Assembly: GCA_002418205.1 (NCBI GenBank)
Contig: DIDP01000068.1
Location: 1-18,558 of the forward strand
DNA: 18,558 bases
Direction: 5' to 3'
Origin: Anaerolineales bacterium UBA5797
GTDB taxonomy: Bacteria; Chloroflexota; Anaerolineae; Anaerolineales; Villigracilaceae
Shown: one piece after another, positions 7,075 to 13,709 of the stretch
Layout of the letters: each line of letters starts with the position of its first letter
Position numbering within the stretch: position 1 is the first letter of the stretch
Program-made: the position numbers and the translations under genes
Notes under the pieces: generated by a model
The model's input: only the letters and a program-made list of their open reading frames with translations
What the model was told of the DNA's origin: nothing
Database searches by the model: none

Positions 7075-7317
7075 ATGTTAAGGATCGAGATCGTTTACTG
7101 CGCGGTTTGACACTACACCGGTCGGGCCGTGAGCCTGATGGATGAATTGCTCAAGCATTACGAGCACCTGATCGAGACGATCACGCTCGTGCCCTCGGAT
7201 GGCGGCAAATTCGAAGTGACCGTCAATGGGAAGTTGTTGTATTCCAAGTTGCAAACACACCGTCATGCCGAACCAGGGGAGGTCCTGGGTTTGGTGAGAA
7301 AACTGGCTGGAGAGTAA
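7075..7317 (+). CDS. selW: SelW-like (Rdx family) selenoprotein with in-frame TGA as selenocysteine
   Basis: ATG 7075, preceded by GGAGG, opens an 80-residue frame ending at TAA 7315-7317 and interrupted only by TGA at 7108-7110 (codon 12). Reading through gives IVYCAVUHYTGRA, i.e. Cys9-x-x-Sec12, exactly where Rdx/SelW thioredoxin-like redox proteins carry CxxC or CxxU. The rest fits the family: RAVSLMDELL, LVPSDGGKFEVTVNG, LLYSK and a C-terminal helix EVLGLVRKL. A bacterial SECIS-like hairpin follows the TGA. A caller treating TGA as stop would either miss the gene or start it at GTG 7129, removing the active site. SelW-like proteins are small thiol oxidoreductases; the exact substrate is unknown. 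The selenocysteine machinery is not in this window. Confidence 0.88.
7116..7144 (+). promoter_or_regulatory. Bacterial SECIS-like hairpin for selenocysteine insertion at TGA 7108
   Basis: Upper stem CGGGC (7123-7127) pairs with GCCTG (7133-7137, one G·U) around the pentaloop CGTGA (7128-7132). Weaker pairs continue outwards to 7116/7144 with two mismatches. The apical loop begins 17 nt after the TGA and has G as its second base. Both agree with the published bacterial SECIS model (loop about 16-37 nt after UGA, a G among the first two loop bases). Confidence 0.7.
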
Positions 7318-7323
7318 TTATTC

Positions 7324-7440
7324 CGTCATTGCGAGGAGGGTCGAAGACCCGAGGAAGCAATCCCCGTCACGGGAAGAAGACTTTGTAGCTCACGGAGTCC
7401 GCGCTGAGCGCAATCGAAGCGCTCGCTTTTCGCAATGACG
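7324..7440. repeat. Dispersed-repeat-like element with 11-bp terminal inverted repeats
   Basis: CGTCATTGCGA (7324-7334) and TCGCAATGACG (7430-7440) are perfect terminal inverted repeats. The interior contains GAGG..GAAGCAATCCC and a GAAGCGCTCGC segment. Elements beginning CGTCATTGCGAGG and containing GAAGCAATC are widespread intergenic repeats in many bacterial genomes. It has no coding capacity and fills most of the gap between the selenoprotein gene and trpS. A folded RNA from it could act as a processing or termination signal. Confidence 0.7.
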
Positions 7441-7459
7441 TAAACTTTGAGGTTATTGA

Positions 7460-8446
7460 ATGGCAAAAAAAGGACGAGTTTTTTCTGGAGCAAGACCCAC
7501 GGGCAGACAACACCTGGGGAATTATCTCGGCGCGATAAAAAATTATGTCGCGTTGCAGGACGACTACGACTGCGTATACTGCATTGTGGACGTCCACGCG
7601 TTGACCACGGTGGAAACCACTCTTGAACTGCGGCAGAACACCTTCGAGATGGCTGTTGACTGGCTCGCGGCGGGAATCCGCCCCGAGGAGACGATCCTGT
7701 TTGTGCAGTCGCACGTCCCCGAGGTGATGGAACTTCACACCTATCTTTCGATGGTCACCGCGCTCGGTAAATTGACCGACCTGCCGACCTTCAAGGAAAA
7801 GGTCCAGCAGCAGCCTGATAATGTGAACTACGGTTTGCTTGGTTATCCCGTGTTGATGACCGCGGACATCGTGCTTTATAAAACGGATATCGTCCCTGTG
7901 GGCATCGACCAGGCTCCGCATCTGGAGTTTGCGCGCGAGGTAGTGCGTTCATTCAATTATCGCTACAACACGAAGGTCCTGATCGAACCGCAGGTCAAAC
8001 ATACGGAAGTGCTCAAGGTGCTGGGGACCGACGGCAAAGCCAAGATGAGCAAGAGCCTGAACAATCACATCGAACTCGCCTCCACGCCCAAGGAGACGGT
8101 TGCCCGCGTGATGGAGATGGTCACCGACCCGGCGCGTATCAAACGCACCGACCCCGGCAATCCCGATATCTGCAACGTCTTCTCGATGCACAAGATCTTC
8201 TCCCCAGCCGAAGAGGTGGAGATGATCAATGTGGAATGCCGCCGCGCCGGCATCGGCTGTGTGGATTGCAAGAAACGCTTCGCCGCAAACCTGAACAAGA
8301 GCCTTGAACCGTTCCGCGCCAAACGCGCCGAACTCGAATCCAAGCCCGATTACGTCAATGACGTGCTGAACGATGGCGCGAGACGCGCCCGCGTCATTGC
8401 GCAGAAGACAATGGAAGAGGTGAGGGAAGCAATTCAATTGCCGTAG
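7460..8446 (+). CDS. trpS: Tryptophanyl-tRNA synthetase
   Basis: Cytoplasmic class I aminoacyl-tRNA synthetase that charges tRNA-Trp using ATP. The 328-residue length is normal for bacterial TrpRS. Visible signatures are the HIGH-equivalent PTGRQHLGNYLGA (residues 13-24), the substrate-pocket segment VPVGIDQAPHLEFAR (146-160) and KMSKS (195-199). A late CVDCKKRFAANL segment is also typical. TGAGGT 7 nt before the ATG serves as ribosome binding site. The gene follows the inverted-repeat element and has no clear promoter of its own in the 19 nt between them, so it may be read from further upstream. Confidence 0.96.
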   Translation: MAKKGRVFSGARPTGRQHLGNYLGAIKNYVALQDDYDCVYCIVDVHALTTVETTLELRQNTFEMAVDWLAAGIRPEETILFVQSHVPEVMELHTYLSMVTALGKLTDLPTFKEKVQQQPDNVNYGLLGYPVLMTADIVLYKTDIVPVGIDQAPHLEFAREVVRSFNYRYNTKVLIEPQVKHTEVLKVLGTDGKAKMSKSLNNHIELASTPKETVARVMEMVTDPARIKRTDPGNPDICNVFSMHKIFSPAEEVEMINVECRRAGIGCVDCKKRFAANLNKSLEPFRAKRAELESKPDYVNDVLNDGARRARVIAQKTMEEVREAIQLP

Positions 8447-8481
8447 CGTCTAAATTGCATTATGGCAGATTCCCCGGTTAA

Positions 8482-8496
8482 TGTGGCTTTGCCACA
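8482..8496 (+). promoter_or_regulatory. Small hairpin next to a ribosome binding site
   Basis: TGTGGC and GCCACA form a 6-bp stem with a TTT loop, one base upstream of the ATTGGAGG that precedes the ATG at 8512. It has no T-run, so it is not an obvious terminator; it may influence initiation of the lipoprotein gene. Confidence 0.3.
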
Positions 8497-8511
8497 GATT
8501 GGAGGATTTAC

Positions 8512-8997
8512 ATGTACAAGACTCTGCGGTTGATACCCATCCTGCTGATTTTCGTTGTGTTCGTAACTTCCTGTGGATCGTCCTCATCGCTTGCGGGTAC
8601 ACCGGTGACCGATGAAGAGTTCGATGCGGCTGTCAAAGAGGCTCATGGGACGCTGGGCACATTGCGCACGGCTCTTCTTTCCCCCAGGGATTCGTACATT
8701 TTTGTCGGCTTGAAGGTGCGGTTTACCGGTGATGGAATTTATGAGGACATCTGGACCGAGCCGGTGGATTATTTTGACGGGTATTTCACCACGCGGATGA
8801 TCGACGGCGTGCTGATCGACTCCAACCTGAATGCGGATCGCCTCGTCACGGTTCCCCTCGACAAGGTGCTGGATTGGGTGATCGTGGAGGAGGACGGACA
8901 TCTGATCGGCGGCTATACCATCCGGCTTTCCTACGAACATATGACGCCCGATGAGAAGGTTGAATTCCTCAAGGCGACCGGATATAAGATCGACTGA
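8512..8997 (+). CDS. DUF2314-like lipoprotein of unknown function
   Basis: A 161-residue exported protein. A hydrophobic signal (about residues 5-18) ends at VTSC with Cys21 as likely lipidation site, followed by a Ser-rich linker. The mature part resembles DUF2314 proteins: a helix DEEFDAAVKEAH, then FVGLKVRFTGDG, a Trp-containing strand, VPLDKVLDWVIVEEDGHLIGGYTIR and a final helix. GGAGG lies 8 nt before the start. No enzyme motif is visible and I do not assign a function. It stands between trpS and dtd on the same strand and may simply share transcription with them. Confidence 0.75.
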   Translation: MYKTLRLIPILLIFVVFVTSCGSSSSLAGTPVTDEEFDAAVKEAHGTLGTLRTALLSPRDSYIFVGLKVRFTGDGIYEDIWTEPVDYFDGYFTTRMIDGVLIDSNLNADRLVTVPLDKVLDWVIVEEDGHLIGGYTIRLSYEHMTPDEKVEFLKATGYKID

Positions 8998-9024
8998 TCC
9001 CTGAATGAGTTACGAAAAGAGTTT

Positions 9025-9462
9025 ATGCGCGCATTGATCCAAAGAGTATCCAAAGCCAGTGTAACGGTTGATGGCAGGGTCATTTCCCAGATCGGGAAGG
9101 GCCTTGTCGTTTTGCTTGGCATCGGTCATGGAGATGGCGAGGAACAGACTGCATTCCTCGCTGAAAAGGTTGCCAACCTGCGCATCTTCGAAGATGAACA
9201 GGGCAAGACGAATCTATCCGTGCTGGATGTGAGAGGGGAGGCAGTCGTTGTATCGCAGTTCACCCTGTATGCCGATACGCGCAAGGGGCGTCGTCCATCA
9301 TTCATTGATGCCGCGTTGCCCGATGTCGCCAAGCCATTGGTGGATCGATTCGCGGAAATGTTGCGTGGACGTGGGGTCCCAACGCAGACAGGTCAATTCG
9401 GCGCGCATATGCTGGTGGAAATCCATAATGATGGTCCGGTGACGATATGGTTGGAGAAATAA
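9025..9462 (+). CDS. dtd: D-aminoacyl-tRNA deacylase
   Basis: The cytoplasmic proofreading enzyme that hydrolyses D-amino acids (and mischarged Gly) from tRNA. The 145-residue length is standard. Both diagnostic motifs are present: SQFTLYADTRKGRRPSF (near residues 77-93) and the C-terminal GQFGAHMLVEIHNDGPVT containing the cross-subunit NDGPVT signature. The upstream ribosome binding site is weak (AAAAGAG). The last 16 bases overlap the start of the next gene, so expression is coupled. Confidence 0.95.
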   Translation: MRALIQRVSKASVTVDGRVISQIGKGLVVLLGIGHGDGEEQTAFLAEKVANLRIFEDEQGKTNLSVLDVRGEAVVVSQFTLYADTRKGRRPSFIDAALPDVAKPLVDRFAEMLRGRGVPTQTGQFGAHMLVEIHNDGPVTIWLEK

Positions 9463-9947
9463 GGATCAAGCCCAACGCGATCCAAAAATTCATCCATCGC
9501 TTCCTGATGCTGAGACCCGTTTCTGCGTTCCTTGCAAAGGTCCTTCATCATGCCGACGCGTTCATGCTTCGTCTGACGAGGGACCGGCATTCGGTCGCGG
9601 AACTGGTCGGACTCCCGATCGTCCAGTTGACAACCGTCGGTGCGAAAACCGGGATCCGCCGGGTCGTTCCATTGGTCGGCGTCCTGGATCGAGAAACGAT
9701 TGCCTTGATCGCCTCCAGCTTTGGACGCAAACATAACCCCGGGTGGTATTACAACCTGAAGGCACACCCTGAATGCAGCGTGTATTTCAACGGCAGGTCA
9801 GGTACTTACATTGCCCGCGAGACGGAAGGCGACGAGCGGGACCACTACTGGCAGATCGCATTGTCTTATTATGCGGGGTATGAAAAATATGAGACGCGCG
9901 CAGCGCCAAGGCGCATTCCTGTCATTGTGTTGGAGCCGAAAAAGTAG
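9447..9947 (+). CDS. Nitroreductase-family protein, deazaflavin (F420)-dependent type
   Basis: A 166-residue protein of the split-beta-barrel Ddn-like family. The core shows LVGLPIVQLTTVGAKTGIRRVVPLVGVLD, IALIASSFGRKHNPGWYYNLKAHPECSV and a C-terminal YYAGYEKYETRAAPRRIPVIVLEP, all typical of deazaflavin-dependent oxidoreductases. An N-terminal amphipathic region precedes the barrel. Family members reduce substrates with F420H2, but some bind other flavins or heme, so the cofactor here is uncertain. The start overlaps dtd by 16 bases. The last 26 bases overlap the end of the opposing DHODH-like gene. Confidence 0.82.
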   Translation: MVGEIRIKPNAIQKFIHRFLMLRPVSAFLAKVLHHADAFMLRLTRDRHSVAELVGLPIVQLTTVGAKTGIRRVVPLVGVLDRETIALIASSFGRKHNPGWYYNLKAHPECSVYFNGRSGTYIARETEGDERDHYWQIALSYYAGYEKYETRAAPRRIPVIVLEPKK

Positions 9948-10683
9948 AAGCAGGATTCCACAACGTCACATCCACCTGCACTGCCAGCGCGCCGACCGCG
10001 AGCATCGCGTCGGCGTTTTCTTTTGTCCACACACCGCCTGAACCGATGATCGGAAGACCAAGCTTCACGGCGGAACGGACCATGTCCAAAGATTGGGGGA
10101 ACAACGATGGACCGAACAATCTCCCCGAGACAACCTGCCCATTGGCGGTAGTCAATGCGCCGCGCGGCGCGGCGATGCTGATCGCCTGTGCCCCCTCCTC
10201 GATCAAGCGCGGACCGAGGGATAAGACCTGTTCGATGGGCAATGAAAAGATCAACGGCAGTTCCCCCAGACACATTTCGAGCGTCAACAAAAAAATGTCA
10301 TCTGCCAGTAGAGGCGCAAACCCAAGTTCGACCGCCATGACATTTTCCGCGCCTTCCAGTGCCTGGATCATGTGTTGTGCCTCTTCGGGGCGGTCTGCCA
10401 TGAGGTGGACAATGACCGGCAGGTCTGATCTGTCCCAGCGGGAGGCGTATTTTTTGAACCCCGTACTGAAACCGGGATTCGGCAGCCCTGTGTGGAGCAG
10501 GAATCCGCCCGGGTATTCGATCACAGCCGGATGAGCGGTAGGCAGGCGCGGGCGCAGCGAGAACGGATTGGTCACGAACGCGCCGAACTCCTCGAAGGTA
10601 ACACCGCTGCGCGAATCTTGTACGAATCCCAGGGATCCGGCTGTGTTCATGAGAGGTTTGCTGAAGTACAGGTCGCGTTTCAT
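9922..10683 (-). CDS. Dihydroorotate dehydrogenase-like FMN-barrel protein lacking the usual catalytic motif
   Basis: The ATG at 10683 overlaps the stop of the upstream methyltransferase (ATGA), giving 253 residues, shorter than the roughly 300 of typical PyrD. The N-terminal PLMNTAGSLGF and C-terminal VVSGRLFGPSLFPQSLDMV, GLPIIGSGGVWTKENADAML and GALAVQVDV (about residues 184-240) are the FMN-site pattern of dihydroorotate dehydrogenases. The segment that normally reads N-x-S-C-P-N and supplies the catalytic base is here ELGFAPLLADD (119-129), with neither Cys nor Ser. It may be a divergent FMN enzyme with another substrate or a non-catalytic relative. It converges on the nitroreductase-family gene. 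Confidence 0.72.
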   Translation of the reverse strand: MKRDLYFSKPLMNTAGSLGFVQDSRSGVTFEEFGAFVTNPFSLRPRLPTAHPAVIEYPGGFLLHTGLPNPGFSTGFKKYASRWDRSDLPVIVHLMADRPEEAQHMIQALEGAENVMAVELGFAPLLADDIFLLTLEMCLGELPLIFSLPIEQVLSLGPRLIEEGAQAISIAAPRGALTTANGQVVSGRLFGPSLFPQSLDMVRSAVKLGLPIIGSGGVWTKENADAMLAVGALAVQVDVTLWNPASTFSAPTQ

Positions 10684-11249
10684 TTTGAACAATGATACAT
10701 CATCAGCAGAGGCGTCCATTGCTTTTTGAATTTGAAGCCGCGTGATCTTAAGTGGTCTTCCAAAGGTCTCAACCCAAAATCGCTGTCCGGATGTCCCCAA
10801 CGAAAGAAGAAATCGAAAAACTTTATATCCACGCCACGCGGTTCTTCAAGGAATAATCTGCCATCCGGTTTGAGCACGCGAGCGATCTCATCGATTACTT
10901 TACGCCATTCAGGGATGTGATGCAACACGCCAAAGATGACGACCACGTCCTTGCTTGCATCTGGAAATCGGCTCAGGTCCGCGGCGTCCTGAACGATGAA
11001 CTCGTATCCCGGATAATTCCGGCGCGCGATCCCGATCTGTTCCTCCATCACATCCACGCCAACATAACTTTTCGGTTCGAACTGATTCAACAAGTGCCCG
11101 CCATACCCATTGCCGCAGCCGATCTCAAGGACATCCCTGTTTTTTGGGTTCAAGCCAAGTTTTTGGAAAAGAGGCAACTCAAAATGTTTGTGTCCCCACC
11201 TGCGCCACCAGGTGTTCATCGCGCGGAATTCGATATCGGAAAGTTTCAT
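10680..11249 (-). CDS. Class I SAM-dependent methyltransferase
   Basis: A 189-residue Rossmann-type methyltransferase (methyltransf_11-like). Motif I is DVLEIGCGNGYG (residues 39-50), followed by the acidic motif II region VGVDVMEEQ, motif III-like FIVQDAADLSRFP, and VVVIFGVLHHIPEWRKVIDEIARVLKPDGRLFLEEP. The C-terminus is short and ends in the 4-nt overlap with the DHODH-like gene, so the two are translated together and may act in one pathway. The substrate cannot be read from the sequence. The upstream ribosome binding site (GAGGGG) is rather distant. Confidence 0.85.
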   Translation of the reverse strand: MKLSDIEFRAMNTWWRRWGHKHFELPLFQKLGLNPKNRDVLEIGCGNGYGGHLLNQFEPKSYVGVDVMEEQIGIARRNYPGYEFIVQDAADLSRFPDASKDVVVIFGVLHHIPEWRKVIDEIARVLKPDGRLFLEEPRGVDIKFFDFFFRWGHPDSDFGLRPLEDHLRSRGFKFKKQWTPLLMMYHCSK

Positions 11250-11276
11250 GGCAAAATTTTACCCCTCATTCGAATC

Positions 11277-11311
11277 AAAAAACCTGACAGGTTTTTGGGA
11301 CCTGTCAGGTT
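11277..11311 (-). terminator. Rho-independent terminator of the ferredoxin-NADP reductase gene
   Basis: AACCTGACAGGT (11281-11292) and ACCTGTCAGGTT (11300-11311) form a perfect 12-bp stem with a 7-nt loop. On the minus strand the stem runs directly into TTTTTT. It lies 10 nt after the reductase stop. Each arm is itself nearly palindromic (ACCTG-N-CAGGT). Confidence 0.85.
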
Positions 11312-11320
11312 CGTGTCCTG

Positions 11321-12634
11321 TTACGCTGTTTCCATCAAGCCCATGGCTTGCAGCATGTCATCGTTGTTATCGAACTTGAATTCCTCTAGTCCCCGCTTTT
11401 GCGCCTCCGCCTGTTCCACGGCTTCCAGTCGCTTGATATCCTCTTTCGCCACGACCGGCTTATTCAGGTCTCTGATTCTTTCGACGACCGCGTCCATGTT
11501 CACTTCGATGGGTTGTTTGGTCTGCAGGTATTGCCAGACTGCCTTGGAGGCGTTCGTCCCATCCTTGCGGGCATAACCAACCAGACCCGAACTGGCTTTG
11601 CGCGACCAGCCGCCAACGAAGACATCTTCAAAGGGCGATTCATAAGAATTGCCGTCTATGGGATACCTCGGACTTGCGCTCTTGACGAACTCATTCCACT
11701 CGACGGGCAGACCGAACAATTCATCCACTTTATCGCCGATGGCAAATACGACCGTTTCCACATCAAGCCGACGCTTGTTCCCGGTTCCCCTGGCTTTTGT
11801 ATCCCCGTCCTTTGCAATCAGAGTGTTGTCCTCCAACTCCACCTGGGTCAGGTTGCCGTTTGCATCCCCAAACATTTGCACGGGCGAAGCCAGGAACTCG
11901 AAACGGAATTTGGTATCGGAGATTTTGGGCAGGGCTTTCGGGAGGGCCTCCAAAATCGTGGCGCGGGCAGCTGCCGGGTCCTGATTTACCGCCTGCATGA
12001 TGGGGGTCACGCGCTCGATCTCGGCATCCAATGCGTTTTGATCGAGGTTGTCGATCACGTATTCCATTTCCTTCTTGTCGAACTTGATCTCGGCGGGTCC
12101 GCGTCGTACGACCGCGATCACCTCATCCACCTTTTTCTCACGGATGAGGAAGTGGGCGATATCGAGCATGACGTTCCCGGCGCCGATCACCGCGCACCGT
12201 CTGCCGAACCTGTATGGTTTGTGGCTGTAGGGAGGGAGCTTGTTGTAGAAATAGACCACATCCTTGGCATGATATACACCGACCAGATCCTCCCCGGGTA
12301 ATCCAAGCCATTTGGTACCTTGTGCGCCGGCTGTGACGAGGATCGCCTGAAAGCCAAGCGCGCGCAGATCGTCCAATTTGAGGTCACCTTCAGTGCCGAC
12401 GGTTACGTTCCCATAATAATCAAGGTTGGGTACTTCCAACACCTGACGGAATTGCTTGCGCAATCCGCTCTTCATGGTATGTTTATTGGGATAGATACCG
12501 TACTCAGCAAGCCCGCCCGGTTTGATATCACGGTTGAACACCACAACGCGCGCTCCCTGATTGGCAAGTTCGCGTGCGCCGAATAATCCTGCAGGTCCTG
12601 CGCCGACCACGGCGACAAAATATTGACTGGTCAC
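11321..12634 (-). CDS. Ferredoxin/adrenodoxin-type NADP+ reductase (FprA-like flavoprotein)
   Basis: A 437-residue FAD enzyme expected to move electrons between NADP(H) and ferredoxin. The FAD Rossmann motif is VVGAGPAGLFGA (residues 9-20). The NADP motif is AVIGAGNVMLDIA (148-160), followed by VVRRGPAEIKFDKKEME as in FprA/adrenodoxin reductases, and the late FVGGWSRKASSGLVGYARKDG matches the FAD-closing region. An acidic, Met-rich C-terminal extension after about residue 400 is not part of the core. The start is GTG at 12634, supported by AAGGAGGC 4-5 nt before it. It has its own promoter (12682-12710) and terminator (11277-11311), so it is probably monocistronic. Confidence 0.88.
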   Translation of the reverse strand: MTSQYFVAVVGAGPAGLFGARELANQGARVVVFNRDIKPGGLAEYGIYPNKHTMKSGLRKQFRQVLEVPNLDYYGNVTVGTEGDLKLDDLRALGFQAILVTAGAQGTKWLGLPGEDLVGVYHAKDVVYFYNKLPPYSHKPYRFGRRCAVIGAGNVMLDIAHFLIREKKVDEVIAVVRRGPAEIKFDKKEMEYVIDNLDQNALDAEIERVTPIMQAVNQDPAAARATILEALPKALPKISDTKFRFEFLASPVQMFGDANGNLTQVELEDNTLIAKDGDTKARGTGNKRRLDVETVVFAIGDKVDELFGLPVEWNEFVKSASPRYPIDGNSYESPFEDVFVGGWSRKASSGLVGYARKDGTNASKAVWQYLQTKQPIEVNMDAVVERIRDLNKPVVAKEDIKRLEAVEQAEAQKRGLEEFKFDNNDDMLQAMGLMETA

Positions 12635-12681
12635 AATGCCTCCTTGATAGGTGGAGAATGTTATTAGACAAAAACTGTCAG

Positions 12682-12710
12682 ATTATAGTCTCAAAGCCAG
12701 ACCTTCACAA
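12682..12710 (-). promoter_or_regulatory. Sigma70-type promoter of the reductase gene
   Basis: On the minus strand: -35 TTGTGA (12705-12710), 17-bp spacer, perfect -10 TATAAT (12682-12687). Transcription would start near 12675, giving a leader of about 40 nt. Confidence 0.7.
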
Positions 12711-12825
12711 GCGGAAATGGTTACAGGTTGGTTAAGTTTGGATGGAATCGAGGCAGTGCACCTCCGAATTGATCTTGATCCATTTTAGGAAAAATACCAC
12801 CGCGTTTCAAGTGAAAAATGTCACA

Positions 12826-12861
12826 ATTCATTAAGCCGGGAAATGACCCGTAGGAATGAAT
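12826..12861. promoter_or_regulatory. Two-part inverted repeat upstream of the membrane-anchored protein gene
   Basis: ATTCATT (12826-12832) pairs with AATGAAT (12855-12861), and inside it CGGG (12837-12840) pairs with CCCG (12847-12850), with a symmetrical 4x4 internal loop and a 6-nt apical loop. It lies 60 nt before the ATG at 12921 in a stretch of about 285 bases with no gene. No T-run follows. Confidence 0.3.
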
Positions 12862-12920
12862 GATGGTCTTCCAAATCCTGCACTCTATGTTAAGATTAAT
12901 CACCTGCTCGAGGAGGTCCC

Positions 12921-13709
12921 ATGTCACAGCCTGCATCCAATCAAAGCGAAACCAGCAAAATGAAACGACTCCTGAAGGGAGAAACGGGAGTCACTGCACC
13001 TGCCCAGCGCGTGAAACGAAGTGGGGGAGGCGCGCAAACTCCGCCGCCGCAACAACCCGCTGCCCCGGTTGAATCGACATCGGAACCATCCGGGGAAAAA
13101 CCATCACGGTATAGATTTCTGCCGGCATTCTGGACGGTCTCCAGCATCATATCGATGGCGATGAACGTCGTTCTGATCGTCATCCTGTTGACCGTGTTGC
13201 AAATGCTGGGCGCCATCCAATTGACGGCGAATGACCAGTTCTCGGGTCTGCTGGGCGGACTGTATAACAACTTTGTAAGAATGGACGAAGCCAGCATCGT
13301 CAGGGATGTGTCTGTGAATACGACCGTTCCGCTCAATATCACCGTGCCGGTAAAAACCACAACACAGATCACACTGGCGCAGGATGTGGTCATCCCCAAT
13401 GCGCATGTCCGCATCAATTCCGGGAACCTGATCATCGATGACAACGCGGCGGTGACCCTTCCCGCCAATACGCCACTGACCATCAACCTTGATTTTCAGC
13501 TCACGGTACAGGATAACATTCCCATCAATATCACCGTGCCTGTGAACATTCCATTAAACGAGACCCAGCTGCATGAACCGTTCGTCGGTTTGCAGAAGGT
13601 GGTCGAACCGTATTATTGTCTGGTTGAACCGAACGCTGTTGTGAATGGTGTCAACATCTGTTCCCCGATCGCTGATCTTCAAAATCCAACGGGACCCGTC
13701 ACTCCATGA
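12921..13709 (+). CDS. Membrane-anchored protein of unknown function with Thr/Val-rich repeats
   Basis: A 262-residue protein preceded by a strong GAGGAGGT ribosome binding site. Residues 1-68 are hydrophilic and Pro/Gln/Ser-rich, a single transmembrane helix spans about 74-98, and the rest is probably exterior. It contains repeated strands such as TTVPLNITVPV and INITVPVNIPLN, resembling the repetitive beta segments of structural or anchoring domains. Two Cys (in YYCLV and NICSP) near the C-terminus may form a disulfide. Its last four bases overlap the start of the M16 peptidase gene (ATGA), so it is likely made with the peptidases and may be their membrane partner or substrate. I do not recognise a named family. 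Confidence 0.75.
   Translation: MSQPASNQSETSKMKRLLKGETGVTAPAQRVKRSGGGAQTPPPQQPAAPVESTSEPSGEKPSRYRFLPAFWTVSSIISMAMNVVLIVILLTVLQMLGAIQLTANDQFSGLLGGLYNNFVRMDEASIVRDVSVNTTVPLNITVPVKTTTQITLAQDVVIPNAHVRINSGNLIIDDNAAVTLPANTPLTINLDFQLTVQDNIPINITVPVNIPLNETQLHEPFVGLQKVVEPYYCLVEPNAVVNGVNICSPIADLQNPTGPVTP

Noticed and set aside
7129..7317. A 62-residue gene starting at GTG 7129
   Set aside because: It is the C-terminal part of the read-through SelW-like frame. It has no RBS, and its start lies inside the SECIS-like loop and after the active-site motif.
11399..12301. A 300-residue plus-strand frame opposite the reductase gene
   Set aside because: It is the antisense shadow of a well-recognised flavoprotein, lacks an RBS and shows no family motif.
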